Positions 36,638-45,460 of a stretch of DNA of 64,000 nt are shown here, piece after piece. The notes beneath the pieces were generated by a model. It ran no database searches. It was not told where the DNA came from and saw only the letters and a program-made list of their open reading frames with translations. Within the stretch, counting starts at the first letter, position 1. Every line of letters starts with the position of its first letter. The translations under genes were made by a program, and so were the position numbers. Origin of the DNA: an uncultured Bacteroidota bacterium (GTDB lineage Bacteria; Bacteroidota; Bacteroidia; Bacteroidales; P3); contig CADBDA010000001.1 of NCBI GenBank assembly GCA_902793295.1, positions 186,001 to 250,000 of the forward strand, in the 5' to 3' direction.

Positions 36638-38161
36638 ATGCATAAAAAAATAGTTTTCTGTATGTTGGCTATGACGGTTTTCACCGTCGGATTGCAGGCG
36701 CAGCGCCAGTATTATTTCAGGGTGGGCGACACCATCCGAGGACGTGACTCCATCTATTTCTACCAGTGGTGGAGCGAAGATTGGTTGAGCGATTCTACCA
36801 CTTTTTTGAATTACTTGACTGAATTCAACAATTCTTTTGGAGACAATGTCCCTTATAGTGTGAATTGGAATCCCAATGGATACAATAGCAGAAATAAAAT
36901 CGGAAGATATGTGCGTTATAATTATACCGATGTTCCATTGAAAATAGTGGGATTGGCTGCATGTGTTGATGTATTGTGGGGAGATATGGATTTTCACGTA
37001 AATGTTACTCCACGGTGTATGGGTACGGATACGATTGAACCCACTCATCCAGAATACCTCCTTCTCTACGATGCAATAAGAGATTCGTTTCCTCTTGTTG
37101 CATCCGTCGAGTTCCACAATGTGGAGCCGGTACGTTACATGGACCTTCACCTACGAACGGGAAGTGAGATACCGTTTCATGTCATGCGTTATTATACTGA
37201 TCATTATTGCTGTAGGGGGAATCCAATGGACACTAACCTGATTGTTCCGGTACACGAATACTATTTTGACAAACCTGTGACGGTTTACGATTCCTTTTAT
37301 GTCGGAATGACAGGCAATTATACTATTAGTGAGTATGCACCTCCGGAATACAATCCGGGAGCGGGATATACGGCGAGTGCCTACACCATAGGGTATATTT
37401 CAAGAGTGGAGAGGCCGTTTTGTCCTGATACCTATACTGACACATGCTATTCCACTCCTTTGCACCTTTACAAATATAAGGCATTTATGTGGCATAACGG
37501 ACAGATTATCAGCGATACCAACTGGTTGTGGTACGAGGGGCCCTTCTTTTCCCTTATCTTTCCCATCATCGAGATTGACTCGTCGTACTACGATGGACCT
37601 CCGCAGTATGAGTGCCCTGAGGTGGAAAACTTCCGCGTGGGCAACGAGGGGGACGGTAACGTGGTGCTTTTGTGGAACAACCACAACGAGCACTTGCGAT
37701 GGGAGGTGCGCTACGGGCTGCAGGGCATCGAGCCAGAGGACGGTAACCTGCTGATTGCGTCCATCCCCGCCATCCAAATCACCAACCTGGACACCTGCAC
37801 GCACTACACGGCCTATATCCGTGCCGTGTGCATGCACGACTCGCTGCACTACAGCGAATGGAGCGAGCCGTTGGACATCTGCCTGTGCGATACGGGTGGC
37901 GCTGCCGCCATCGAGGTGCCGATGGTGGAGCAGCTGACCTACCTGATGCCGAACCCGGCCGCCAACAAGGTACAGGTGATGTCCTCGTACGGCATGACGC
38001 GCGTGGAGGCCTACAGCCTTCAGGGTGCGAAGATGGTCGACATAAGTGTGCGGGGTTTGGGCACCACCCTCGACGTGAACGATTGGCCCGAGGGAATGTA
38101 CATCGTGGTCGTCCACACTCCCGCCGGCAACGTCACCAAGAAACTGGTGGTGGGAAGGTAG
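36638..38161 (+). CDS. Type IX-secreted protein with fibronectin III-like domain
   Basis: 507 residues. Signal peptide (IVFCMLAMTVFTVGLQAQ). A large unknown region comes first; a fibronectin III-like domain spans about residues 325-425 (VENFRVGNEGDGNVVLLWNN, LDTCTHYTAYIRAVC). The end YLMPNPAANKVQVMS, VEAYSLQGAKM, WPEGMYIVVVHT and KKLVVGR is a type A sorting domain. Surface location is expected. Second gene of a pair, ended by a 15-base perfect hairpin. Confidence 0.87.
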   Translation: MHKKIVFCMLAMTVFTVGLQAQRQYYFRVGDTIRGRDSIYFYQWWSEDWLSDSTTFLNYLTEFNNSFGDNVPYSVNWNPNGYNSRNKIGRYVRYNYTDVPLKIVGLAACVDVLWGDMDFHVNVTPRCMGTDTIEPTHPEYLLLYDAIRDSFPLVASVEFHNVEPVRYMDLHLRTGSEIPFHVMRYYTDHYCCRGNPMDTNLIVPVHEYYFDKPVTVYDSFYVGMTGNYTISEYAPPEYNPGAGYTASAYTIGYISRVERPFCPDTYTDTCYSTPLHLYKYKAFMWHNGQIISDTNWLWYEGPFFSLIFPIIEIDSSYYDGPPQYECPEVENFRVGNEGDGNVVLLWNNHNEHLRWEVRYGLQGIEPEDGNLLIASIPAIQITNLDTCTHYTAYIRAVCMHDSLHYSEWSEPLDICLCDTGGAAAIEVPMVEQLTYLMPNPAANKVQVMSSYGMTRVEAYSLQGAKMVDISVRGLGTTLDVNDWPEGMYIVVVHTPAGNVTKKLVVGR

Positions 38162-38190
38162 CGGTTGGCAGGTCCATTAATGAATACATA

Positions 38191-38224
38191 ACAGAAGCGC
38201 CGCTCGAAAGAGCGGCGCTTCTGT
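38191..38224 (+). terminator. Strong hairpin after the secreted gene pair
   Basis: Perfect 15-base arms (ACAGAAGCGCCGCTC and its complement) with loop GAAA. Confidence 0.8.
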
Positions 38225-38303
38225 ATTTCTGAGGGATGGGCGACCCATCGTTATTCCATTCTTTGGGGAATGGGATTCGGACTATTTGTCGCTTGAGTTG
38301 CAA

Positions 38304-38747
38304 TTATTGTTTCATGCATTCAATCATCGGCACAATGCTGTTGGTGACTGTGGTGCTGTTGCTTCCGGTCGAAATGTTGTTGCTGTTCACATTGGCCAAG
38401 CCGTTGGCGTTGAGCAGCAGGTTGACGATGGTGGCGACATTGCTGTTGGTGATGATGCCGCTGCCGCCGGCCACCATGCCGGTAGAGAACGATTTCTTAT
38501 AGTTGCTGTTGGCTTTGTTGGTTTTGAGCGAGTTGTAGGCGTTGACCACCACCAGCATGTTGCTGAGGTCGCTGAGGTTGGTGATGGAGAGGGTGCCTGC
38601 TTTATGGCTGGCGCGGAGGGCGATAAGAGCGCGGGCGCAGGTGGTGCCAGTGGTCATGGCGGCGGTGTCGGAAGCGCCGGTGAGCGAACTGCACGAAGTG
38701 GTCGCAAACAGGGCGACAAACATCATAATGATACTGATTTTTTTCAT
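38304..38747 (-). CDS. Small lipoprotein of unknown function
   Basis: 147 residues. Signal with lipobox (FVALFATTSCSS). The mature part is rich in Asn, Ser, Thr and Ala, with hydrophobic stretches and NLSDLSNMLVVVNAYNSL. No domain is recognised. It has its own -7 box and diverges from pruA. Confidence 0.75.
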   Translation of the reverse strand: MKKISIIMMFVALFATTSCSSLTGASDTAAMTTGTTCARALIALRASHKAGTLSITNLSDLSNMLVVVNAYNSLKTNKANSNYKKSFSTGMVAGGSGIITNSNVATIVNLLLNANGLANVNSNNISTGSNSTTVTNSIVPMIECMKQ

Positions 38748-38823
38748 GATATTGGAGTTTTATTGTTTTTTAGCGATTGAAAACTATAATTTTAGTAAGG
38801 GGAAGCCCTTTTTTATTGTTTTG

Positions 38824-38831
38824 CAAAGGTA
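38824..38831 (-). promoter_or_regulatory. -7 box (TACCTTTG) of the small lipoprotein gene
   Basis: Minus-strand box, 77 bases before the ATG at 38747. Confidence 0.5.
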
Positions 38832-38839
38832 ATTTTTTT

Positions 38840-38869
38840 TTGCAAATCGGCGAAAAAAATGTAACTTTG
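38840..38869 (+). promoter_or_regulatory. Promoter of pruA (TTG, 19 bases, TAACTTTG)
   Basis: TTG at 38840-38842 and TAACTTTG at 38862-38869 with an ideal gap; it overlaps the region of the divergent promoter. Confidence 0.7.
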
Positions 38870-38948
38870 CAACCGAAATTGTTGCCCCGAAGGGGGTTGG
38901 CTCTTTGCAAATAAAATAAACACAATACATTAAATAAATAATCCTTTT

Positions 38949-40706
38949 ATGAACAACACACTTTTTTCTTTTCCCAAGCCTGAGAATGAACCCGTATTGG
39001 GCTATGCTCCCGGCAGTCCTGAACGTGCAAAAATCCGTGAAGCTCTGGACGCGCTCTACAAAACGCAGTACGAAATTTGCCCCATCATTGGCGGCAAGAA
39101 GGTGAAAACCAAAGAGACGGGCACCATCGTGATGCCGACCGAGAACAAGCATGTCCTGGCAACATACTACAAGGTGGGCGAGAAAGAGGTCAAGGCCGCC
39201 ATCGACGCTGCCATGAAAGCCCACGAGGAATGGGCCAACACCCCTTGGATTGAACGCGCCAGCGTGATGCAGAAGATTGCCACCCTTGTGAGCGGCAAAT
39301 ACCGTTGGCTGATCAACGCCGCCACCATGCTGGGTCAGGGCAAGACCACGATGCAGGCCGAAATCGACTCGGCATGCGAACTGGTCGACTTCCTGCGCTA
39401 CAACGCCTTCTATGCATCGCAGATTTACAGCGACCAACCCTGCAGCGACAAGGGTACGCTGAACTACGTCACCTACCGTCCGCTGGAAGGCTTCGTCTTC
39501 GCCATCACCCCGTTCAACTTCACCTCCATTGCCAGCAACCTGTGCCTTTCGCCGGTGCTGATGGGCAACACCTGCATCTGGAAGCCCTCGACCACGGCCA
39601 TGCTGAGCAACTATATCCTGATGGAGATTTACAAGGAAGCCGGTCTTCCCGACGGCGTTGTCAACTTCCTGCCTGGCAGCGGCGCCCTTATCGGCAAGGT
39701 GGCTTTCGCCAACGAGAATCTGGCCGGTGTCCACTTCACCGGAGGCACGAAGACCTTCAACGGATTCTGGAAGAGCATCGGCGACAATATCGCCAACTAC
39801 CGCACCTATCCCAAGATTGTCGGCGAGACGGGCGGCAAGGACTTCATCTTTGCCCACAAGTCGGCCAACGCCGCCCAGGTGGCTACGGCCATTGTCCGCG
39901 GTGCCTTCGAATTCCAGGGACAGAAGTGCTCGGCCGCCAGTCGTGCCTATGTGCCCAAGTCGCTGTGGCCTGAGGTGAAGAAACTGGTGGGCGACATGCT
40001 GAAGGAAATCAAGGTGGGCGACGTGCGCGACTTCAGCGCCTTCGTCAACGCGGTCATCGACGAGGCTTCGTTCGACAACTGCATGAAGTACATCGAGCAC
40101 GCCAAGAAGAGCAAGGATGCCGAAATCGTCTTTGGCGGCACGGGCGACAAGAGCAAGGGTTGGTTCATCCAGCCGACCGTCATCCTGGCCAAGACACCGA
40201 AGTACAAATCGATGTGCGAGGAGATTTTCGGACCCATCATCACCATCTATGTCTACGACGACAAGGACTATGAGAAGACGTTGCATCTGTGCGACGAGAC
40301 ATCGCCCTACGCCCTCACCGGCGCCATCTTCTCGACCGACCGCAAGGCATTGCGCCAGGGTGCCGACATCCTGAAATATGCTGCCGGCAACATCTATTAC
40401 AACGACAAGCCCACTGGAGCCGTCGTGGGACAGCAGCCTTTTGGCGGCGCACGCGCTTCGGGCACCAACGACAAGGCCGGTTCCTACCTGAACCTGATCC
40501 GTTGGACCTCGCCGCAGGCCATCAAGGAGACGTTCGACCCCGCCTACAACTACAGCTATCCTTTCGTGAGCAACCTGGACAACCCCTACGTTGTTGAGGA
40601 AGCTGTGAAGACGGTGAAGAAAGCCACCGCCAAGGTCGCCAAAACCGTCAAGGCCGCTGCAAGCAAAGCCAAAGCTAAAGCCAAAGCGACTGCGAAGAAG
40701 AAATAA
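38949..40706 (+). CDS. pruA: L-glutamate gamma-semialdehyde dehydrogenase with Lys/Ala-rich tail
   Basis: 585 residues. The aldehyde dehydrogenase fold spans the first 545: ITPFNFTSIASN (NAD region), VGETGGKDFIF with the general-base glutamate, EFQGQKCSAASR with the catalytic cysteine, and GPIITIYVY. The class matches Bacteroidetes PruA, which oxidises glutamate semialdehyde from proline or ornithine to glutamate. Residues 548-585 are almost only Lys, Ala, Val and Thr (KAKAKAKATAKKK at the end), a tail unlike the family and like histone H1. Own promoter and terminator. Confidence 0.92.
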   Translation: MNNTLFSFPKPENEPVLGYAPGSPERAKIREALDALYKTQYEICPIIGGKKVKTKETGTIVMPTENKHVLATYYKVGEKEVKAAIDAAMKAHEEWANTPWIERASVMQKIATLVSGKYRWLINAATMLGQGKTTMQAEIDSACELVDFLRYNAFYASQIYSDQPCSDKGTLNYVTYRPLEGFVFAITPFNFTSIASNLCLSPVLMGNTCIWKPSTTAMLSNYILMEIYKEAGLPDGVVNFLPGSGALIGKVAFANENLAGVHFTGGTKTFNGFWKSIGDNIANYRTYPKIVGETGGKDFIFAHKSANAAQVATAIVRGAFEFQGQKCSAASRAYVPKSLWPEVKKLVGDMLKEIKVGDVRDFSAFVNAVIDEASFDNCMKYIEHAKKSKDAEIVFGGTGDKSKGWFIQPTVILAKTPKYKSMCEEIFGPIITIYVYDDKDYEKTLHLCDETSPYALTGAIFSTDRKALRQGADILKYAAGNIYYNDKPTGAVVGQQPFGGARASGTNDKAGSYLNLIRWTSPQAIKETFDPAYNYSYPFVSNLDNPYVVEEAVKTVKKATAKVAKTVKAAASKAKAKAKATAKKK

Positions 40707-40728
40707 AAGATAAGATAAATGGCAAAGA

Positions 40729-40758
40729 AATAGGCGCCGACTTCCGTCGGCGCCTATT
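40729..40758. terminator. Bidirectional terminator between pruA and the BtuF-like gene
   Basis: Perfect 13-base arms (AATAGGCGCCGAC) with loop TTCC, flanked by CTTTTA on one side and A-rich sequence on the other, between converging genes. Confidence 0.8.
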
Positions 40759-40786
40759 CTTTTAGGGGGTGCAAGGCTCCGTAGGT

Positions 40787-41674
40787 CTATTGTTGGAAGA
40801 TGGCCTTCAGTCGGCGGATGAGTTCGATGTTGCGCGGCACCTGCAGGTCGAGGATGCCCTCTTCAAGCGCCACCATGTGGCCTTTGCGGACGGCGGAGAG
40901 CTGGTTGTAGGGGGCGGTTTGGGCGAAGCGGGCACTGTCTTCGGCGCGGATGAGCAGGAAGTCGGGGTCGGCATGGAGCAAGGCCTCGACGCTGAAGGTC
41001 CAGCCTTGGCTGTCCTTGGCGATGTTGTCGCCTCCTGCCATGGTGATGATGTCGTTGATGAAGGTGTTGCCGCCGGCGGTGAAGTTGCCGCCGCTGCCGA
41101 ATCCGACCACGTAGTAGACGGTTTTGGGCTTGGCCGGTGCGGCGGTGTCGATTTGCGACAGCTGTTGGCGGAGGCTGCTGTTGAGGCTGTCGGCCTGGCG
41201 CTTGTGGTCGCAGAGCGAGCCTATTTTGCTGATATTTTCAAAGAGGCCGTCGAACTGCTGCTTTTCGATGACGCAGACCAACGGGACGCCCATGTCCTCG
41301 AACTGTTTGACCACTTTGCGGGGAACCATCGAGCCGCTGATGATCAGGTCCGGCTTGGCGGAGAGCACCTTCTCGATGTTCAGGTTGCTGATGCCGCCGA
41401 TGTTCTCTATGCGGCTGGCTTGAGGCGGATAGAGGCAGAATTCGGTGCGGCCCACCAGGAGGCTGTCGGCGCCGAGGGCGAACATGATTTCGGTGACCGC
41501 TGGCGAGAGCGAGACGATGCGGTGCGGATGGGAGGGCACCTCCACGACGGAGCCGTAGTCGTCGGTGTAGGAGTAGTGTTGTTCTACGTTTTTGGGATTG
41601 GTGGCGGAAGGGCCGCATGCGTTGCATAGGGCCACAACCAGCAGCAGCAGCGCGAAGCGCAGGGGGTGAGTCAT
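40787..41674 (-). CDS. BtuF-like periplasmic binding lipoprotein
   Basis: 295 residues from the ATG at 41674. Lipobox VALCNACG. PHRIVSLSPAVTEIMFALGA and VLSAKPDLIISGS are typical of the helical-backbone metal receptors that bind cobalamin or iron-siderophores for an ABC importer. GGNTFINDIITMAGGDNIA fits the second lobe. No permease or ATPase gene is nearby. Vitamin B12 is the likeliest ligand, but this is inferred. Confidence 0.85.
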   Translation of the reverse strand: MTHPLRFALLLLVVALCNACGPSATNPKNVEQHYSYTDDYGSVVEVPSHPHRIVSLSPAVTEIMFALGADSLLVGRTEFCLYPPQASRIENIGGISNLNIEKVLSAKPDLIISGSMVPRKVVKQFEDMGVPLVCVIEKQQFDGLFENISKIGSLCDHKRQADSLNSSLRQQLSQIDTAAPAKPKTVYYVVGFGSGGNFTAGGNTFINDIITMAGGDNIAKDSQGWTFSVEALLHADPDFLLIRAEDSARFAQTAPYNQLSAVRKGHMVALEEGILDLQVPRNIELIRRLKAIFQQ

Positions 41675-41760
41675 GATGATAGCGTTTTTTTGAAGTTTTG
41701 GTCGGCAAAGGACAGATGGTACAATAGGGTCGGGGAGGCGCGATGCTGGCGCCTGGAACC

Positions 41761-41937
41761 TTATTTCTCGTAGAGTTTGCGATACAGGTATTTGGCCGAC
41801 ATTTCGCATATTTTGCCGTTGGCGACGGTGACGATGGTGTCGTCGTGCAGCGCTTTTTCGCGTAGCATGTTCTCTTCGGCTTTTTTCAGGCCGTAGCAGA
41901 TGCGGCTACGCAGTTCGTTAATTTCCTCTTGTGACAT
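41761..41937 (-). CDS. Small protein overlapping the zeta-toxin-like gene
   Basis: 58 residues (start MSQEEINELRSRI at 41937; an in-frame ATG at 41964 is less likely). Helical first half, then TIVTVANGKICEMSAKYLYR. It begins inside the last 20 bases of the zeta-like gene, so the two are translated together. Candidate antitoxin or partner by position only; no family recognised. Confidence 0.6.
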   Translation of the reverse strand: MSQEEINELRSRICYGLKKAEENMLREKALHDDTIVTVANGKICEMSAKYLYRKLYEK

Positions 41938-42505
41938 ATTGCTTGATATTTTCAAAGATTTCATGTTCCAGGATGTTGTTTTCCACGCCGATGCCGCCTT
42001 CGGCCACCATGACGCGCGAGGGTTGGCTGTTGTCGAATATCATCCAGTAGTCGACCACAGGCATGTAGAGTTGGAAGAGGTTCTTGATGCCCGACCAGTA
42101 GCGGCGGCGCAGCACGGTGGTGGGGATGTCGTGTCCGCCCTCGCTGACGCGTTTGGCAACGCGCATTTCGGCCAGTTGGGGGCTTTGCAGCCAGAAGTAG
42201 ATGAGGCTGACCTTGTAGCCCAGTTCGTGCGCCTTGTTGACGAGTGCCACGTACGAGCGGGTGGAGAGCGTCGTTTCGAGGGCGAAGCTGGCTTGCATGC
42301 CCAGCAGCTCGTTGATGCGCGCCACCATGAGGCGGCCGGCCTTGAGGGACATGCTCTCGGGGTTGAAGGGGGAGAGCCCTTTGGCAATCTCGTCGGCGTT
42401 GACAAACTCGCGACATTGGAGTATTTCGGGCAGGATGGTGTAGGAGGCGGTGGTTTTGCCCGCCCCGTTGCATCCGGCGATGATATAGAGTCTAGGGTTT
42501 GTCAT
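41918..42505 (-). CDS. Zeta-toxin-like kinase
   Basis: 195 residues. Walker A GCNGAGKTT (11-19), NADEIAKGLSP with Asp38, FALETTLSTRSYV with Glu77, and KRVSEGGHDIPTTVLRRRY are the zeta-toxin family pattern. Zeta toxins phosphorylate UDP-N-acetylglucosamine; many chromosomal relatives have unknown targets. It has its own -7 box and a small overlapping downstream gene; classical epsilon antitoxin genes lie upstream instead. A housekeeping kinase of this family is also possible. Confidence 0.87.
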   Translation of the reverse strand: MTNPRLYIIAGCNGAGKTTASYTILPEILQCREFVNADEIAKGLSPFNPESMSLKAGRLMVARINELLGMQASFALETTLSTRSYVALVNKAHELGYKVSLIYFWLQSPQLAEMRVAKRVSEGGHDIPTTVLRRRYWSGIKNLFQLYMPVVDYWMIFDNSQPSRVMVAEGGIGVENNILEHEIFENIKQYVTRGN

Positions 42506-42522
42506 GCATCAGTTTTAAAATG

Positions 42523-42530
42523 CAAAAGTA
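42523..42530 (-). promoter_or_regulatory. -7 box (TACTTTTG) of the zeta-like gene
   Basis: Minus-strand box 18 bases before the ATG at 42505. Confidence 0.55.
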
Positions 42531-42763
42531 CACATTATATTTTGAATATTAAAATATTTAACATATTTGCGACTGTGGCCCTTCCTGAAAAGCGATGACA
42601 ATAAGCTGGTTGTATTGATGTGACTCATGCCGCTTGCCGTGTGCGGCGGTCTGTTGCGACGGCATGAAACGCGGTTGTTAAGAAACGCGATTCGGGCAAA
42701 TGGGGATAGGCGGGGGAGGGCGCAAAGGAAGAATCTCTGTGGAATTGGCAGGGGGCTAAAAAG

Positions 42764-42848
42764 AAGCAGAAAAAGAAGAAGCCCTGTGGGGTTGCCTGTG
42801 GGGCAAAATAGCAGAAAAAGCAGAAAAAGAAGAAGCCCTGTGGGGTTG
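42764..42848 (-). repeat. Two 31-base direct repeats, 54 bases apart
   Basis: Identical units at 42764-42794 and 42818-42848, each ending in GAAGCCCTGTGGGGTTG on the plus strand. The second forms one arm of the gapA terminator; the first has only a weak partner arm. Confidence 0.85.
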
Positions 42849-42860
42849 GCACAGGGCTTC
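42832..42860 (-). terminator. Terminator of gapA
   Basis: Perfect 11-base arms GAAGCCCTGTG and complement with a seven-base loop; on the minus strand it is followed by TTCTTTTTCTGCTTTTTC. Confidence 0.75.
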
Positions 42861-42934
42861 GATTGGATTTGTTTGCTTCGTTATTCCGGTTCCCCCTTTT
42901 CTCGGGAGGGAGAAAAAGAGCGGGGGAGGGAGGA

Positions 42935-43942
42935 TTAGAGCAGCTTGGCCAGTTTGGCAGCGAGGTCGCCAACGCGGGTGCTGTAGCCCTTCTCGTTGTC
43001 GTACCAGGAGACGATCTTGACGAAGTTGCCGTCCATGACCTGGGTCAGGAGGCTGTCGAAGATGCTGCTGTGGGTGTTGTCGATGATGTCGATGCTGACG
43101 ATGGGCTCGTCGACATACTGGAGGACGCCTTTCATGGGGCCTTCGGCGGCTTCCTTGATGGCGGCGTTGATCTGCTCTTTGGTGACGTTGCAGTTGAGTT
43201 CGGCGGTGAGGTCGACGACGCTGCCGTCAGGAGTGGGGACGCGCATAGCGAAGCCGTCGAGTTTGCCCTTCAGTTCGGGGATGACCAGGCCTACAGCCTT
43301 GGCGGCGCCGGAGGAGGTGGGGATGATGCTGACGGCAGCGGCGCGGGCGCGACGGAGGTCGCTGTGCGGCTGGTCGAGGATCTTCTGGTCGTTGGTGTAG
43401 CTGTGGACGGTGTTCATGAGACCGCGTTTGATGCCGAATTTGTCGTTGAGGACTTTGGCGACGGGGGCCAAGCAGTTGGTGGTGCAGCTGGCGTTGCTGA
43501 TGAGTTGCATGTCTTTGGTCAGCACGCTGTCGTTGACACCCATAACGACGGTTGCGTCGACGTCGTCAGCCTTGCCGGCGGGGACGGTGAGGATGACTTT
43601 CTTGGCGCCGGCGTTGATGTGTTTCATCATCTGGTCGCGTTTTTTGAAGAGGCCGGTGCTTTCGACGACGATGTCGATGCCCAGTTCTTTCCAAGGCAGG
43701 TTTTGCGGGTCGCGTTCGGCGTAGATTTTCACTTTCTTGCCGTTGACAACGAGGCAGTCGCCTTCAGCGTGCACTTCACCGTCGAAGTTGTCGTGGACGG
43801 AGTCGTATTTGAACAGATAAGCCAAGGTGTCGGCGCTGGTGAGGTCGTTGATTGCCACGATTTCAAGTTCGGGGTGAGCCAGCATGGCGCGGAAAGACAT
43901 TCTTCCGATTCGGCCGAAGCCGTTGATAGCTACTTTTGCCAT
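42935..43942 (-). CDS. gapA: Glyceraldehyde-3-phosphate dehydrogenase
   Basis: 335 residues. NAD-binding INGFGRIGR with Asp33 in INDL, which favours NAD; catalytic Cys153 in SNASCTTNCLAP; HSYTNDQKILD and the RARAAA segment, and SWYDNEKGYSTR near the end. It forms 1,3-bisphosphoglycerate, the substrate of the pgk product. Promoter and terminator are both visible, so it is transcribed alone. Confidence 0.97.
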   Translation of the reverse strand: MAKVAINGFGRIGRMSFRAMLAHPELEIVAINDLTSADTLAYLFKYDSVHDNFDGEVHAEGDCLVVNGKKVKIYAERDPQNLPWKELGIDIVVESTGLFKKRDQMMKHINAGAKKVILTVPAGKADDVDATVVMGVNDSVLTKDMQLISNASCTTNCLAPVAKVLNDKFGIKRGLMNTVHSYTNDQKILDQPHSDLRRARAAAVSIIPTSSGAAKAVGLVIPELKGKLDGFAMRVPTPDGSVVDLTAELNCNVTKEQINAAIKEAAEGPMKGVLQYVDEPIVSIDIIDNTHSSIFDSLLTQVMDGNFVKIVSWYDNEKGYSTRVGDLAAKLAKLL

Positions 43943-43995
43943 ATTGATTTGTTATTTAATTGTTTAAAAATGATTTGTTTACTTTTTTGAGTTTA

Positions 43996-44025
43996 CAAAT
44001 ATAACAATTATTTGTCATGTGGCAA
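43996..44025 (-). promoter_or_regulatory. Promoter of gapA (TTG, 19 bases, TATATTTG)
   Basis: On the minus strand: TTG at 44025-44023 and TATATTTG at 44003-43996, ideal gap, 53 bases before the ATG. Confidence 0.7.
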
Positions 44026-44207
44026 AAAAAAACGTTAAAAAATAAAAAAACATACCCCATAATCCCAGACCCCAACACAATCCACCACCCATCGCCCCCA
44101 AACCCACCGCCAATATCCAAACTCCCGCGAAGCGGCAGACCGATCCATCCAGCGCCAGTCAAAGAAAAGAAAGAGGAAGACTATCACTTCCTGCGTCAGC
44201 CAAAAAT

Positions 44208-44350
44208 TTCCGCGAAGCGGGAATTCCATTTCCAAGATTCAAAAGGATTTCCAAGATTAGGCCGACCGCGCAAGGAAAGAGACAAAAGAAAAGATTTAAA
44301 AAGATTTCCAAGATTTCCGCCGTAGGCGGGGAACCACCCAACCCAACCAA
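44208..44350 (-). repeat. Dispersed intergenic repeat, copy C (reverse)
   Basis: Read on the minus strand: GGTTGGGT, CCCCGCCTACGGCGGAAATC, repeated AATCTTGGAAATC, then AATGGAATTCCCGCTTCGCGG. Order and words match copies A and B. Confidence 0.82.
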
Positions 44351-44415
44351 CAAAGGATTAAAAAGATCCACCCCTCCAGCAGGAGCCCCAAACATCAAGC
44401 GCCATAAGGACCTTC

Positions 44416-45342
44416 GTGCCCAACGGAAGCCCCGATACGAGATGGAAACAATTTTTTGCGCGGGATGTCGTTAATAGGGTCGTGAAAAATGACGATTATA
44501 CTTTTGATGCCGTAGAGCAGACGTATGCAGACGTTGCGAAGGCGAAGACGCAAGAAGGGAAGAAGAAACGCTCGTTGGCGCGCAAGATATGGCGCGTGTT
44601 GTGGATAACCGTGGTGTCGCTGGTGCTGTTGCAGCTCGTGTTGCTGGTGGCCTACAAGTGGGTCAATCCGCCGCTGACGCCGCTGATGGTGCAACGCTGG
44701 TTCCAGCAGTTGGTCGATGCCGACCGCGAGGTCAACTTTGAGCGCGATTATGTGCCGATAGAAGAGGTGTCGCCCCATCTTGTCGCCGCAGTCATCGCCT
44801 CCGAGGACGGCCGCTTCATGCGCCACAAGGGGTTCGACGTCGAGCAGTTGAAGATCTCGTACCGCGAAAACAAGGCCGGACGCCGCGTGCGCGGTGGCAG
44901 CACCATCAGCATGCAGACCGCCAAGAACGCCTTTCTGCCCCACCGGCGCAGCTATTTGCGCAAGGCCCTGGAGGCAGGCTACACCATGGCCATCGAAAAG
45001 CTGTGGGGCAAGGAGCGCATCATGGAGGTCTACCTCAACATTGTGGAGTTCGGCGACGGCATCTATGGCTGTGAGGCGGCCGCCCAGCATTATTTCGGCC
45101 ATTCCGCCAAGACCCTCTCGGCCCACGAGGCGGCCCAGCTGGCCGCGACACTGCCGTCGCCGTTGAAACGCAATCCGTCCACGTCGACACGCTACTTCAA
45201 AAAACAGACACGTGTGGTGGAAAACCGCATGGCGAAGTATGGACGTGTGAACTTGAAACACAAACCCAAAAAACGTTCGGAGAAAGATGACGAGACCTTG
45301 TGGGACTTCCTGCGATGGGTGAAGACGCAACGGAGGGGGTGA
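44416..45342 (+). CDS. mtgA: Monofunctional peptidoglycan glycosyltransferase
   Basis: 308 residues with a GTG start preceded by AAGGA. One membrane helix at about 56-82. The GT51 domain has Glu130 in AVIASEDGRFMRHKGFD, GGSTISMQTAKN, KRIMEVYLN-type KERIMEVYLNIVEFGDGIYG and AAQLAATLPSP. It polymerises lipid II glycan chains on the periplasmic side. No transpeptidase domain. The C-terminal tail is basic then acidic. Confidence 0.93.
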   Translation: MPNGSPDTRWKQFFARDVVNRVVKNDDYTFDAVEQTYADVAKAKTQEGKKKRSLARKIWRVLWITVVSLVLLQLVLLVAYKWVNPPLTPLMVQRWFQQLVDADREVNFERDYVPIEEVSPHLVAAVIASEDGRFMRHKGFDVEQLKISYRENKAGRRVRGGSTISMQTAKNAFLPHRRSYLRKALEAGYTMAIEKLWGKERIMEVYLNIVEFGDGIYGCEAAAQHYFGHSAKTLSAHEAAQLAATLPSPLKRNPSTSTRYFKKQTRVVENRMAKYGRVNLKHKPKKRSEKDDETLWDFLRWVKTQRRG

Positions 45343-45460
45343 TGGGGGAGTGATAGTGGTAGCGTTTTGAGAAAAAAGATGGATGTGGTGTCAGATTTAG
45401 ATTGAAAGAGGTGTATTTTATTTGTAGAAATCTTTTCTTAACAAATAAATACACATCATT

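Larger units (their letters stand above)
42506..42934. other. 429-base gene-free stretch between the zeta-like gene and gapA
   Basis: It holds the minus promoter of the zeta-like gene (42523-42530), a GC-rich stretch with no clear signal, two 31-base direct repeats (42764, 42818) and the gapA terminator. Confidence 0.8.
43943..44415. other. 473-base gene-free stretch between gapA and mtgA
   Basis: It holds the gapA promoter (43996-44025), an A/C-rich stretch, a lone CCCGCGAAGCGG piece near 44123, and repeat copy C in reverse (44208-44350). Confidence 0.8.

Noticed and set aside
42764..42848. Possible CRISPR from two direct repeats
   Set aside because: There are only two units, one is a terminator arm, and no cas gene is near.
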